From Candidatus Kerfeldbacteria bacterium (GTDB lineage Bacteria; Patescibacteriota; Patescibacteriia; SBBC01), in NCBI GenBank assembly GCA_903854795.1, contig CAINXF010000128.1, positions 1-6,014 on the forward strand: a stretch of DNA of 6,014 nucleotides, read 5' to 3'. The translations under genes were made by a program, and so were the position numbers. A model generated the notes under the pieces. That model worked only from the letters and a program-made list of their open reading frames with translations, had not been told where the DNA came from and ran no database searches. Shown one piece after another: positions 1 through 6,014 of the stretch (its first letter is position 1; each line of letters begins with the position of its first letter).

Positions 1-169
1 CGCCCTGCTTCGTCTGTGCGGTCGATGACGTATTAAGGGACGGCGCGACGTTGCCGCCCGGCTGCGGGCGTGAAGGCGACACCCAGGTCGCCGCGGACGC
101 GCGCAAACCAACAACCACGAACGCGATAGTCACCACGAGGATTGGAATGGAGATCCTTCGCATCGTCAT
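1..169 (-). CDS. Secreted protein, N-terminal fragment (cut by window edge)
   Basis: The first 56 codons of a minus-strand gene continue past the left edge of the window. The start is the ATG at 169-167, which overlaps the TGA stop (168-166) of the upstream gene in an ATGA arrangement; a second in-frame ATG lies at 163. The N-terminus is a textbook signal peptide: MTMRR, then a hydrophobic core (about residues 6-22), then an ASA cleavage site at residues 24-26. The mature part begins ATWVSPS, followed by a Pro/Gly-rich stretch and LNTSSTAQTKQG. The 'NTSxxxQTKxG' string also occurs in the preceding gene (NTSASIQTKIG), so the two are likely paralogs. The overlap suggests translational coupling, and no separate Shine-Dalgarno sequence is visible. 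It is presumably exported. I do not recognise a function, and most of the protein lies outside the window. Confidence 0.8.
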   Translation of the reverse strand, partial: MTMRRISIPILVVTIAFVVVGLRASAATWVSPSRPQPGGNVAPSLNTSSTAQTKQG

Positions 170-1299
170 TGTATGGTAAGCGTTAGGCTCTGCCCAACGC
201 CGTTAACGACGAGGTCGGCCGCACTGTTCGGCCGTGCCGTCAGATAGAACGGCGCGGAACTAGAATTTCCGCCGATAGCAAAATTGAGCGAGGAATCCCT
301 CACTTGCATATATCCCGCCGTGTCGTACCACTGGTTATCCCCGACAGCTTCCGAGGGCCACTCAGCATAGCACACACGCGGATGCGCAGCGTCATACCCG
401 CCGAGACACAACGAAGAATTGATAGTTGAATCGAGGTCGCCAGTACCTTCCATGACCACATTACCAGCGACCAAGTTGCCGTGTTCGTCCGTGTGATTTC
501 GTACCGATACATTGCCGCTGAAGTATGCTGCCCACGCGTATAGTGCGCCCTTATGGTTGACCTGGTCGTACGGCGCGATCGCTCGCAGTGCCGTGCTCTT
601 TATGTCGTTAAACCCTGCCTTTGCACGAACTGCGTACGAGACGACGGTAGACGCGTTGTCGGACGCCTTCACTGCGTATGATGGCTTGCCGCCGATCAGA
701 TCCGGAATTGCTGCGAGAACGTTGATCGCGGCGGTATTCCCGACCGTCGCCGGTGAGTTCGCGACCGCCATATACCCCTCGCGGAGCGTTGACGGAGACA
801 GGTCAACGTAATAACTTGCGGTGCTCGTCGCGTCCCACCCGGTGAGCGTGGTGACAGTACTGTCATCAAGATTTGTCCACTTGAAATTTGCCGTATGGCT
901 CGGGTTATCGACGAGGAGCATCGCCGGACCGTTGCACGAGGACCCTACACCTACAATGGTGCAATCCGCATCAATGCTACAGTGTACCGAGTGATCAGCG
1001 TCACACGTATGTGCATATAGATTGCTGACGGTGAGACCGTTATTGAGCGTCAAGGAACCGCCGATCTTCGTTTGGATCGACGCGGAAGTATTGATGGCCG
1101 AACCGACCTGGCACGACGCGGAATTCGAAGGCATGCCACACGAATTGATCGCTTGCCATGAGGTCGCGGCGCGTCCGATGTGATACGACGCTGTGTACAG
1201 AAAAATGGCCAGTACAAGACTGCTGGCCACCGTCAACCTCCTCCATTGTATGCGATGTGTTGAGAAACGCACGTCTGTGTGATAATTTTGATGCGGCAC
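166..1299 (-). CDS. Exported Cys-containing protein of unknown function
   Basis: Read from the GTG at 1299, this is a 377-residue protein. It has two Arg at 20-21 and a hydrophobic segment at about 22-40, then RAATSW, which looks like a signal peptide end or an N-terminal anchor. The mature part is rich in Ser, Thr, Asn, Ala and Gly, as in beta-rich extracellular proteins. It has eight Cys: 54 and 63; 99, 107, 113 and 122 in a compact cluster around CSIDADC; and 298 and 310 around LCLGG. These may form disulfides outside the cell. Residues 70-80 (NTSASIQTKIG) match the signature in the downstream gene, whose start codon overlaps this stop. No enzymatic motif is recognised. The start is uncertain: GTG at 1299 keeps the Arg pair but has no ribosome site, whereas GTG at 1230 has a strong GGAGGAGG six bases upstream but loses the positive charges. 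Confidence that it is a real exported protein is high; its role is unknown. Confidence 0.85.
   Translation of the reverse strand: MPHQNYHTDVRFSTHRIQWRRLTVASSLVLAIFLYTASYHIGRAATSWQAINSCGMPSNSASCQVGSAINTSASIQTKIGGSLTLNNGLTVSNLYAHTCDADHSVHCSIDADCTIVGVGSSCNGPAMLLVDNPSHTANFKWTNLDDSTVTTLTGWDATSTASYYVDLSPSTLREGYMAVANSPATVGNTAAINVLAAIPDLIGGKPSYAVKASDNASTVVSYAVRAKAGFNDIKSTALRAIAPYDQVNHKGALYAWAAYFSGNVSVRNHTDEHGNLVAGNVVMEGTGDLDSTINSSLCLGGYDAAHPRVCYAEWPSEAVGDNQWYDTAGYMQVRDSSLNFAIGGNSSSAPFYLTARPNSAADLVVNGVGQSLTLTIQ
1237..1244 (-). promoter_or_regulatory. Shine-Dalgarno-like GGAGGAGG inside the secreted-protein reading frame
   Basis: On the minus strand GGAGGAGG (plus-strand CCTCCTCC) ends six bases before an in-frame GTG at 1230-1228, which is ideal spacing for a ribosome binding site. 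It would give a 354-residue product starting at codon 24 of the longer reading. Against it, that product would lack the Arg pair that normally precedes a signal-peptide core. The site is clear in the sequence; its use is undecided. Confidence 0.45.
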
Positions 1300-1302
1300 C
1301 TT

Positions 1303-1331
1303 TTGACCGCACGCGATTTCCCGTTTATACT
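1303..1331 (+). promoter_or_regulatory. Sigma70-type promoter of the lemA-htpX operon
   Basis: TTGACC (1303-1308) and TATACT (1326-1331) are separated by exactly 17 bases, each one base from the bacterial consensus. Transcription would start near 1338, giving an untranslated leader of about 75 bases before the ATG at 1415. It lies in the divergent gap and is the only good promoter-like sequence seen ahead of the small membrane protein, lemA and htpX, so it probably serves all three. Confidence 0.7.
1324..1329 (-). promoter_or_regulatory. Possible -10 element for the leftward secreted-protein genes
   Basis: On the minus strand this reads TATAAA, 24 bases ahead of the GTG at 1299. It overlaps the rightward -10 (1326-1331). 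A convincing -35 is missing: the nearest candidate, TCGACT at 1355-1350, is 20 bases away. This is a weak call, listed because the leftward genes need a promoter in or near this short gap. Confidence 0.25.
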
Positions 1332-1414
1332 ACCATGACGGAGAAGAAAAGTCGATGATTCGGACAGCGTGAATACGAAATAATCCAACAAAAAAGTCAA
1401 CACAACCGACGGCC

Positions 1415-1897
1415 ATGATCAAACAGCACGCAACCCCAGCAAATCACCACCTTTCAACCATTGTGATTTCGCTCACTGCAATACTCCTCGCGCTCGGTAT
1501 CTACACCTACGTATACTCACACCGCACCACCGACACCACAGGCGCTGCGTCCACCACAACCACTCCGACGGTAAACGCGGCCCCGATCCCTGATACGATA
1601 TCAGGCGCGAGATCGTTCACTGGTACCATCAAATCGCTCCAAGGACAGAACCAGCTGACCGTCACGACCGTGACCATCACGAAGGGCGTGCCGAAGACCA
1701 GCGTGGTCATCGTAAACTACACCAAGCAGACCACCGTCAAGAAATTCACGTATCCGAAAGGAAGTGGAGAAGTGATACAATCTGCGTCCGATACTGCCGA
1801 AGTGAAGGCGGACACCCCGGTCCAGATATACACGAAAGAAATCGTCGGCTCGACCTCACCGCTCACTGCGCAGGAAATCGACGTACTCCCCTCATAA
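1415..1897 (+). CDS. Small membrane-anchored protein of unknown function
   Basis: This is a 160-residue protein. It has a short cytoplasmic N-terminus, one transmembrane helix (about residues 14-34, LSTIVISL to YTYVYS), and a Thr/Ala/Pro-rich linker (about 36-62) with a run of Thr at 47-50. An outer beta-rich domain (about 66-160) starts FTGTIKSLQGQNQLTV and continues with alternating hydrophobic strands. The 'G-x-I/V-x-S ... L-T-V' opening resembles small OB-fold-like domains such as DUF5666, common in secreted bacterial proteins; this is only a resemblance by eye. The ATG at 1415 has no Shine-Dalgarno sequence. The gene is first after a strong promoter and its stop lies 28 bases before lemA, so it is probably co-transcribed with lemA and htpX and may act at the membrane surface with them. 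No catalytic residues are recognised. Confidence 0.85.
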   Translation: MIKQHATPANHHLSTIVISLTAILLALGIYTYVYSHRTTDTTGAASTTTTPTVNAAPIPDTISGARSFTGTIKSLQGQNQLTVTTVTITKGVPKTSVVIVNYTKQTTVKKFTYPKGSGEVIQSASDTAEVKADTPVQIYTKEIVGSTSPLTAQEIDVLPS

Positions 1898-1910
1898 CCA
1901 CTTACTAACG

Positions 1911-1916
1911 AAAGGA
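1911..1916 (+). promoter_or_regulatory. Ribosome binding site of lemA
   Basis: AAAGGA ends nine bases before the lemA ATG at 1926. It is the only clearly SD-like site correctly placed ahead of a plus-strand gene in this window, and it supports the chosen lemA start. Confidence 0.65.
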
Positions 1917-1925
1917 ATTCTCAAT

Positions 1926-2480
1926 ATGATTACACTCTGGATAATACTCGGCATCATCGTGCTGCTACTGCTCATCGTCGCGAGCATGTACAATCGCCTC
2001 GTCGGCCTGCGTAACCGCACGGGCGAATCATGGTCGGATATCGACGTGCAGCTGAAACGTCGGCACGACCTTATTCCGAACCTCGTCGAGACCGTGAAGG
2101 GCTACGCGACGCACGAGCGCGAAGCGTTCGAGAACGTCACAAAGGCCCGCGCCGCCGCGATGGGCGCGACGTCGATGACCGACAAGTCACAGGCCGAGAA
2201 CATGCTCACGCAGTCGTTAAAGTCCGTCTTCGCGATCGCCGAAGCCTACCCCGACCTAAAGGCAAGCGCGAACTTCACGAAGCTCCAGGACGAACTGACC
2301 GACACGGAAGACAAGATCCAGGCCGCCCGACGCTTCTACAACGGCAATGTCCGCGATCTGAACACCGCGATCCAAACGTTCCCGACGAACATCCTCTCCT
2401 CGACCTTCGGCTTCAAGAGCCGCGAGTTCTTCCAGGTGGAAAACGAAGCGGACAAGCAGCCGGTCGCAGTGAAATTCTAA
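1926..2480 (+). CDS. lemA: LemA family membrane protein
   Basis: The product has 184 residues, the usual LemA length. It has a single N-terminal transmembrane helix (about residues 3-20) followed by the family's conserved stretch at about 22-63: YNRLVGLRN, then W-x-DIDVQLKRR, then HDLIPNLVETVKGYA. The rest is a long helical bundle, with the second conserved block at 135-156 (ARRFYNGNVRDLN, then FPTNI). LemA proteins are membrane-anchored helical-bundle proteins of poorly defined function that are often encoded beside HtpX-type proteases, as here. A role as adaptor or partner in membrane protein quality control is inferred from that context. The start at 1926 is fixed by the AAAGGA site and by the helix beginning at once. 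The stop TAA overlaps the ATG of a six-codon minicistron that precedes htpX. Confidence 0.95.
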   Translation: MITLWIILGIIVLLLLIVASMYNRLVGLRNRTGESWSDIDVQLKRRHDLIPNLVETVKGYATHEREAFENVTKARAAAMGATSMTDKSQAENMLTQSLKSVFAIAEAYPDLKASANFTKLQDELTDTEDKIQAARRFYNGNVRDLNTAIQTFPTNILSSTFGFKSREFFQVENEADKQPVAVKF

Positions 2481-2500
2481 TGGCCACACGGACGTACTAA
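2480..2500 (+). other. Six-codon minicistron between lemA and htpX
   Basis: The lemA stop and an ATG overlap by one base (TAATG at 2478-2482). This ATG opens a frame encoding MATRTY, closed by TAA at 2498-2500, five bases before the htpX ATG at 2506. The peptide resembles the start of HtpX itself (MATTYD), so it may be a diverged small duplication of the htpX start or a leader peptide linking lemA and htpX translation by re-initiation. The reading frame is plain in the sequence; whether it is translated is unknown. Confidence 0.4.
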
Positions 2501-2505
2501 CCGGC

Positions 2506-3408
2506 ATGGCGACTACCTACGATTTTATCGCACGAAACAAGACGAAGAGCATGGTGCTCATCGTCTTCTTCGTGACGTTCGTGTCGCTCATCGGATGGCT
2601 GATCGGCTACTACAGCAACTACAGCTCGGGCGGGCTTATCCTCGCGCTCATCATCTCGTTCATCATGGCGTTCGTGGGCTACTACTCCGGCGACCGCGTC
2701 GCGCTCATGACGTCGGGCGCGCAGGGACCGCTCACGCACGACCAACAGGAGTACCTGTTCCACATCGTCGAGAACCTGTGCATCGCCGACGGTCTTTCCA
2801 CACCGAAGATCTACCTAATCCCCGACCAGGCGATCAACGCTTTCGCGACAGGCCGTGACCCGAAGCACTCCTCGATCGCCGTCACCACGGGCGCGCTCGA
2901 GCTGTTGGACAAAGAAGAGCTCGAGGGCGTCATCGCACACGAGTTGAGCCACGTGAAGAACTACGACATCCGATACATGATGCTCGTACTCATGCTGGTG
3001 AACGTCATTTCGCTTCTGTCACGCTGGTTCTTCTACGCCGGTCGTTTCGGGGGTCGCAGCAGGGACGATCGTAGCAACATCGGCAGTATTCTTGCCATCG
3101 TGGGCGTTGTGCTGCTTATACTCTCGCCGATCGTCGCCATGCTCGTGCAGTTCGCGGTGTCACGACGGCGTGAATCACTCGCGGACGCCTCGGGCGCGCT
3201 CCTCACGCGGTACCCCGAAGGTCTCATGCGGGCGCTCCAGAAGATACAGCAGTACAACACCCAACCGATGGTCCACGCGAACAACGCGACCGCACACATG
3301 TTCTTCGCGAACCCTTTCGGTAGCGGTAAGCGCTCGTTTTCGCGCCTGTTCATGACCCACCCGCCGATCGAGGAGCGCATCGCCGCGCTCCGGACGATGG
3401 GCGCGTAA
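2506..3408 (+). CDS. htpX: HtpX family membrane zinc metalloprotease (M48)
   Basis: This 300-residue M48B peptidase cuts misfolded membrane proteins on the cytoplasmic side of the membrane. Two transmembrane helices lie at about 15-36 and 43-60. The zinc site HELSH is at 145-149 (His145, catalytic Glu146, His149), and the third ligand is Glu223 in SRRRESLAD, the position equivalent to Glu222 of E. coli HtpX. Two more hydrophobic segments lie at about 157-178 and 192-215. The conserved INAFATG precedes the active site (110-116), and the C-terminal THPPIEERIAAL motif is present, so the protein appears complete and active. The MATTYDFIARNKTKS opening resembles HtpX of Parcubacteria, which supports the ATG at 2506 although no Shine-Dalgarno sequence is present. 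It follows lemA by 25 bases and is probably last in that operon. No terminator hairpin is evident after it. Confidence 0.96.
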   Translation: MATTYDFIARNKTKSMVLIVFFVTFVSLIGWLIGYYSNYSSGGLILALIISFIMAFVGYYSGDRVALMTSGAQGPLTHDQQEYLFHIVENLCIADGLSTPKIYLIPDQAINAFATGRDPKHSSIAVTTGALELLDKEELEGVIAHELSHVKNYDIRYMMLVLMLVNVISLLSRWFFYAGRFGGRSRDDRSNIGSILAIVGVVLLILSPIVAMLVQFAVSRRRESLADASGALLTRYPEGLMRALQKIQQYNTQPMVHANNATAHMFFANPFGSGKRSFSRLFMTHPPIEERIAALRTMGA

Positions 3409-3450
3409 CACCGATCGCTTGACTCGCCGTTCCGCCCGTGGTGTGATGTT

Positions 3451-3481
3451 TTGCGTTCATCAATGACGATTGTGCTACAAT
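3451..3481 (+). promoter_or_regulatory. Extended -10 promoter upstream of clpC
   Basis: TGCTACAAT (3473-3481) matches the extended -10 pattern TGnTAnAAT. A possible -35, TTGCGT (3451-3456), sits 19 bases upstream of the hexamer, which is long, but an extended -10 tolerates a poor -35. Transcription would start near 3488, leaving about 30 bases of leader before the ATG at 3519. No CIRCE or CtsR-type operator is seen around it. Confidence 0.5.
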
Positions 3482-3518
3482 ATCTCCGCAACGGTGTAGT
3501 ACCTAGCACACAACGACC

Positions 3519-6014
3519 ATGAAACTCGACATGCAACCCGACATCCTCAATAAATTTACGTCCCATCTGAAGAACACCCTTCAGAACGCGGCGGCATTGG
3601 CCATCGAACTTGGCAACCGCTACATAAACCCGGAGCACCTGCTCTACGGCCTCGCCGAATCAAAAGGCGGCATCGCGTTCGAGATATTGACGCGATCCGG
3701 TTTTAACGTGAACAAGTTGAAATCGGACATCCGTGAACGCAACGAGGCGACGACCGGCGCATCGACGCTTACCGTCGCAGACCTTCGCTTTTCCCTGCCT
3801 GCGAAGCGCGCGCTAGAAAAGGCGGTCTTGGTGGCGGGACAATATGAGCATAAGTACGTCGGTACGGAGCACCTTCTTTGGGGCATCCTTGAGATCAATG
3901 ACGCCACCATAGAAAAGGTCATCATGGAACTCCAGATCAACTTGCAGGAAACGAGGCGCCATTTACAGCTCGTGCTGCGATCGACATCGAAATTCCCCGA
4001 TATCTCGGGCTTCTTCGAGGGTATACACGATGCCGAGACCGCTGGCGCTCCCCCGCCCACGACGACCAAAGACCGACAAAAAGGGTCCGCACTCGAACTG
4101 TTCACCACCGACCTCACGAACGTCTCACTCCAGAAGAAGATCGATCCGGTCATCGGCCGCGAAAAGGAGATCGAACGCCTGATCCATATCCTTGCCCGCC
4201 GCACGAAGAACAACCCGGTGTTGATCGGCGACCCCGGCGTCGGCAAGACCGCGATCGTCGAAGGTCTGGCAAAGAAGATCATGAAACGCGAGGTACCTGA
4301 CGCGCTTCTCAACAAGCGCCTCATGACCCTCGATTTGGCAATGGTGGTCGCGGGGACGATCTACCGAGGCGAGTTCGAATCGCGTCTGAAGCAGATCATT
4401 GACGAGCTCAAGGCCGACCCGAACATCGTCCTGTTTATCGACGAGCTGCACACGATCGTCGGTGCCGGCTCAGCCTCGGGATCGATGGATGCTGCGAACA
4501 TCCTGAAACCCGCGCTCGCGAAGGGTAGCGTTCGCGTCATCGGCGCAACGACACTCGACGAGTACAAGAAGCACATCGAAGGTGACGCCGCACTCGAACG
4601 TAGGTTCCAACCGATCTTCGTGGCGGAGCCGACGCCCGAGGAGACCGCACAGATCCTCAGAGGCATCCGCACGAACTACGAGAAGTACCACCACGTCGGC
4701 ATCTCAGACGAGGCCATTGCGGCCGCGGTCGAACTCTCCGAACGATACATACAAGATAAGTACCTTCCTGACAAAGCGATCGATCTTATCGACGAGGCTT
4801 CCTCGAAAGTGAAGGTCGAAGCGAAAGGTACGAATCAAACAAAAAAGATCCGCATCCTTGAGGACGAACTCACCGAACTCAAGCAAAAGAAGCACCTTGC
4901 CGTTATCGGTGAGAACTTCGACCATGCGCTCGCCTTGAAGGAACGAGAATCCGTGCTCGAGGGGAAGCTTTCGAGGCTTCGCGACCAGGAATCTCGGGCG
5001 CTTCCTCAAAACCTGGGCTCGATCGGCGCAAAGGAGATCGCCGAGGTCGTCTCACGCATCACCGGCGTGCCACTTGCGGATATCGTGAAGGCCGAACGCG
5101 CTCGCCTCATGAACCTCGAGCAGCTACTCACCTCGCACATCGTCGGCCAAGACGAGGCAATCCACTCGATCGCCGATTCGATACGTCGTTCCCGCGCGGG
5201 CCTCTCTAACCCGAACCGACCGATTGGATCGTTCATCTTCCTCGGGCCTTCCGGCGTCGGCAAGACCGAGACCGCGAAGGAGATCGCACGGACGATCTAC
5301 GGCGACGAGAAATCGCTCATCCGCATCGACATGTCGGAGTTCGGCGAAAGCTTCAACGTCTCGAAGCTTATTGGCGCGCCCGCCGGTTACGTGGGTTACC
5401 GCGAGGGCAACAAGTTCACCGATGCCGTGAAGCACCGGCCGTATTCGGTCGTGCTGTTCGACGAGATCGAGAAAGCACACCCCGACGTGTTCAACATCCT
5501 TCTGCAGATCCTTGACGACGGTCATTTGACCGATGCCACCGGCAAAGTCGTCAACTTTAAAAACACAATCATCATCATGACCTCGAATATCGGCCTGCCG
5601 AGCTTCAACCACGTCGCTGCCATCGGCTTCGGATCAGAGCTCGCTACGCCGCAAGAGGAGATCGAGGAGAAGTACGACGAGGTGAAGGCCGTGCAATTGA
5701 AAGAGCTCGAACGCGAGTTTAGGCCGGAGTTCCTCAACCGTATCGACAAGATCATCGTGTTCAGACCGCTCAACCTGAAGGCAGTCGAGAAGATCGTCGA
5801 CCTCCAGTTCAAGGAAGTGGCCGACCGCGTCAAACGGCAACACGTGAGGATCGAGCTATCGTCTGACGCCCGCAAGGTCATCGCGAAAAAAGGCTACAGC
5901 CCCGACCAGGGTGCCCGCGCGATCAGACGCGTCCTCCAGGATGAAGTCGAGAGTCCGCTTGCGGAAAAACTGATCCTCGGCGTGGCAAAACCAGGGACGA
6001 CCTTCAAGGTCATC
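3519..6014 (+). CDS. clpC: ClpC-type AAA+ unfoldase, ATPase subunit of Clp protease (C-terminus cut by window edge)
   Basis: The frame is open from the ATG at 3519 to the window end (832 codons); only the last residues are missing. It is an ATP-driven unfoldase that threads proteins into ClpP. Two Clp_N repeats occupy about residues 12-72 and 88-150, each with the EHLL motif; Glu39 and Glu117 match the phospho-arginine-binding positions of Bacillus ClpC. D1 (about 192-420) has Walker A GDPGVGKT (237-244), pore Tyr282, Walker B VLFIDE (304-309) and an Arg finger in ERRF (361-362). A short coiled-coil M domain (about 442-492) has a UVR-like segment near Phe467, as in ClpC; ClpB has a much longer one. 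D2 (about 536-832) has GPSGVGKT (576-583), pore GYVGY (623-627), Walker B with Asp648-Glu649, Arg finger 741 and sensor-2 Arg800. An IGF loop at 702-704 marks a ClpP partner. No Shine-Dalgarno sequence precedes the start. Confidence 0.95.
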   Translation, partial: MKLDMQPDILNKFTSHLKNTLQNAAALAIELGNRYINPEHLLYGLAESKGGIAFEILTRSGFNVNKLKSDIRERNEATTGASTLTVADLRFSLPAKRALEKAVLVAGQYEHKYVGTEHLLWGILEINDATIEKVIMELQINLQETRRHLQLVLRSTSKFPDISGFFEGIHDAETAGAPPPTTTKDRQKGSALELFTTDLTNVSLQKKIDPVIGREKEIERLIHILARRTKNNPVLIGDPGVGKTAIVEGLAKKIMKREVPDALLNKRLMTLDLAMVVAGTIYRGEFESRLKQIIDELKADPNIVLFIDELHTIVGAGSASGSMDAANILKPALAKGSVRVIGATTLDEYKKHIEGDAALERRFQPIFVAEPTPEETAQILRGIRTNYEKYHHVGISDEAIAAAVELSERYIQDKYLPDKAIDLIDEASSKVKVEAKGTNQTKKIRILEDELTELKQKKHLAVIGENFDHALALKERESVLEGKLSRLRDQESRALPQNLGSIGAKEIAEVVSRITGVPLADIVKAERARLMNLEQLLTSHIVGQDEAIHSIADSIRRSRAGLSNPNRPIGSFIFLGPSGVGKTETAKEIARTIYGDEKSLIRIDMSEFGESFNVSKLIGAPAGYVGYREGNKFTDAVKHRPYSVVLFDEIEKAHPDVFNILLQILDDGHLTDATGKVVNFKNTIIIMTSNIGLPSFNHVAAIGFGSELATPQEEIEEKYDEVKAVQLKELEREFRPEFLNRIDKIIVFRPLNLKAVEKIVDLQFKEVADRVKRQHVRIELSSDARKVIAKKGYSPDQGARAIRRVLQDEVESPLAEKLILGVAKPGTTFKVI

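Noticed and set aside
1530..1580. Repeat-like ACC/ACA-rich stretch
   Set aside because: It encodes the Thr-rich linker of the small membrane protein. The codons vary and there is no regular unit, so it is low-complexity coding sequence.
2030..2500. Plus-strand frame of 156 codons inside lemA
   Set aside because: It is Arg-rich, low-complexity translation in the wrong frame of lemA. Only its last six codons, after the lemA stop, are of interest and are listed as a minicistron.
3409..3450. Rho-independent terminator after htpX
   Set aside because: No stable GC-rich hairpin followed by a T run is found; CACC and GGTG at the ends of the stretch are too far apart to form a terminator stem.
3033..3638. 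Minus-strand reading frame of 201 codons across the htpX-clpC gap
   Set aside because: It spans the end of htpX, the clpC promoter and the clpC start, all well supported on the other strand, and has no recognisable domain.
3644..4324. Long minus-strand reading frame of 226 codons
   Set aside because: It lies antisense within clpC, whose domains are continuous through this region. The antisense translation shows no family motif and is a shadow of GC-rich codon usage.
5124..5612. Minus-strand reading frame of 162 codons within clpC D2
   Set aside because: It is antisense to the intact Walker A, pore-loop and Walker B motifs of D2 and has no independent support.
3519..6014. ClpB disaggregase as an alternative identity
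   Set aside because: The middle domain is only about 50 residues with a UVR-like segment, and D2 carries an IGF loop. Both fit ClpC and not ClpB.

Overview
The window looks like chromosomal DNA of a bacterium from the candidate phyla radiation (Patescibacteria, Parcubacteria-like). This is inferred from three things: the N-terminus and spacing of the HtpX protein, the adjacent lemA-htpX pair, and two secreted paralogs with an 'AT(S)W ... (L/I)NTSxxxQTKxG' signature just after the signal peptide. I recall that style of surface protein from Parcubacteria but could not search for it. The DNA is moderately GC-rich. TGA is used as a stop, so the code appears standard and not the UGA-Gly code of some related lineages. 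No rRNA, tRNA, mobile element or CRISPR array is visible.

Left part (1-1299, minus strand): two exported proteins are read leftwards. The upstream one (stop at 166) is complete and Cys-containing. The downstream one begins inside the stop codon of the first (ATGA overlap, start at 169) and runs off the window's left edge after 56 residues. Both have a hydrophobic N-terminal segment and then the shared signature, so they look like a tandem paralogous pair made from one mRNA.

Centre (1300-3408, plus strand): a short divergent intergenic region holds a very good sigma70-type promoter (TTGACC, 17-base spacer, TATACT). It drives a tightly spaced trio: a small membrane-anchored protein of unknown function, LemA, and an HtpX-family M48 membrane metalloprotease. 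A six-codon minicistron lies between the lemA stop and the htpX start.

Right part (3409-6014, plus strand): a 110-base gap with an extended -10 promoter precedes a ClpC-type double-ring AAA+ unfoldase. It is open to the last base of the window (832 codons) and lacks only its extreme C-terminus. It carries an IGF loop typical of ClpP partners.

Taken together, the plus-strand genes form an envelope and cytosolic protein quality-control island: HtpX with LemA at the membrane and ClpC feeding ClpP in the cytosol. It sits beside a divergently transcribed pair of surface or secreted proteins. Nothing here is clearly a new system. The least explained items are the secreted paralog pair, the small protein leading the lemA-htpX operon, and the minicistron before htpX.
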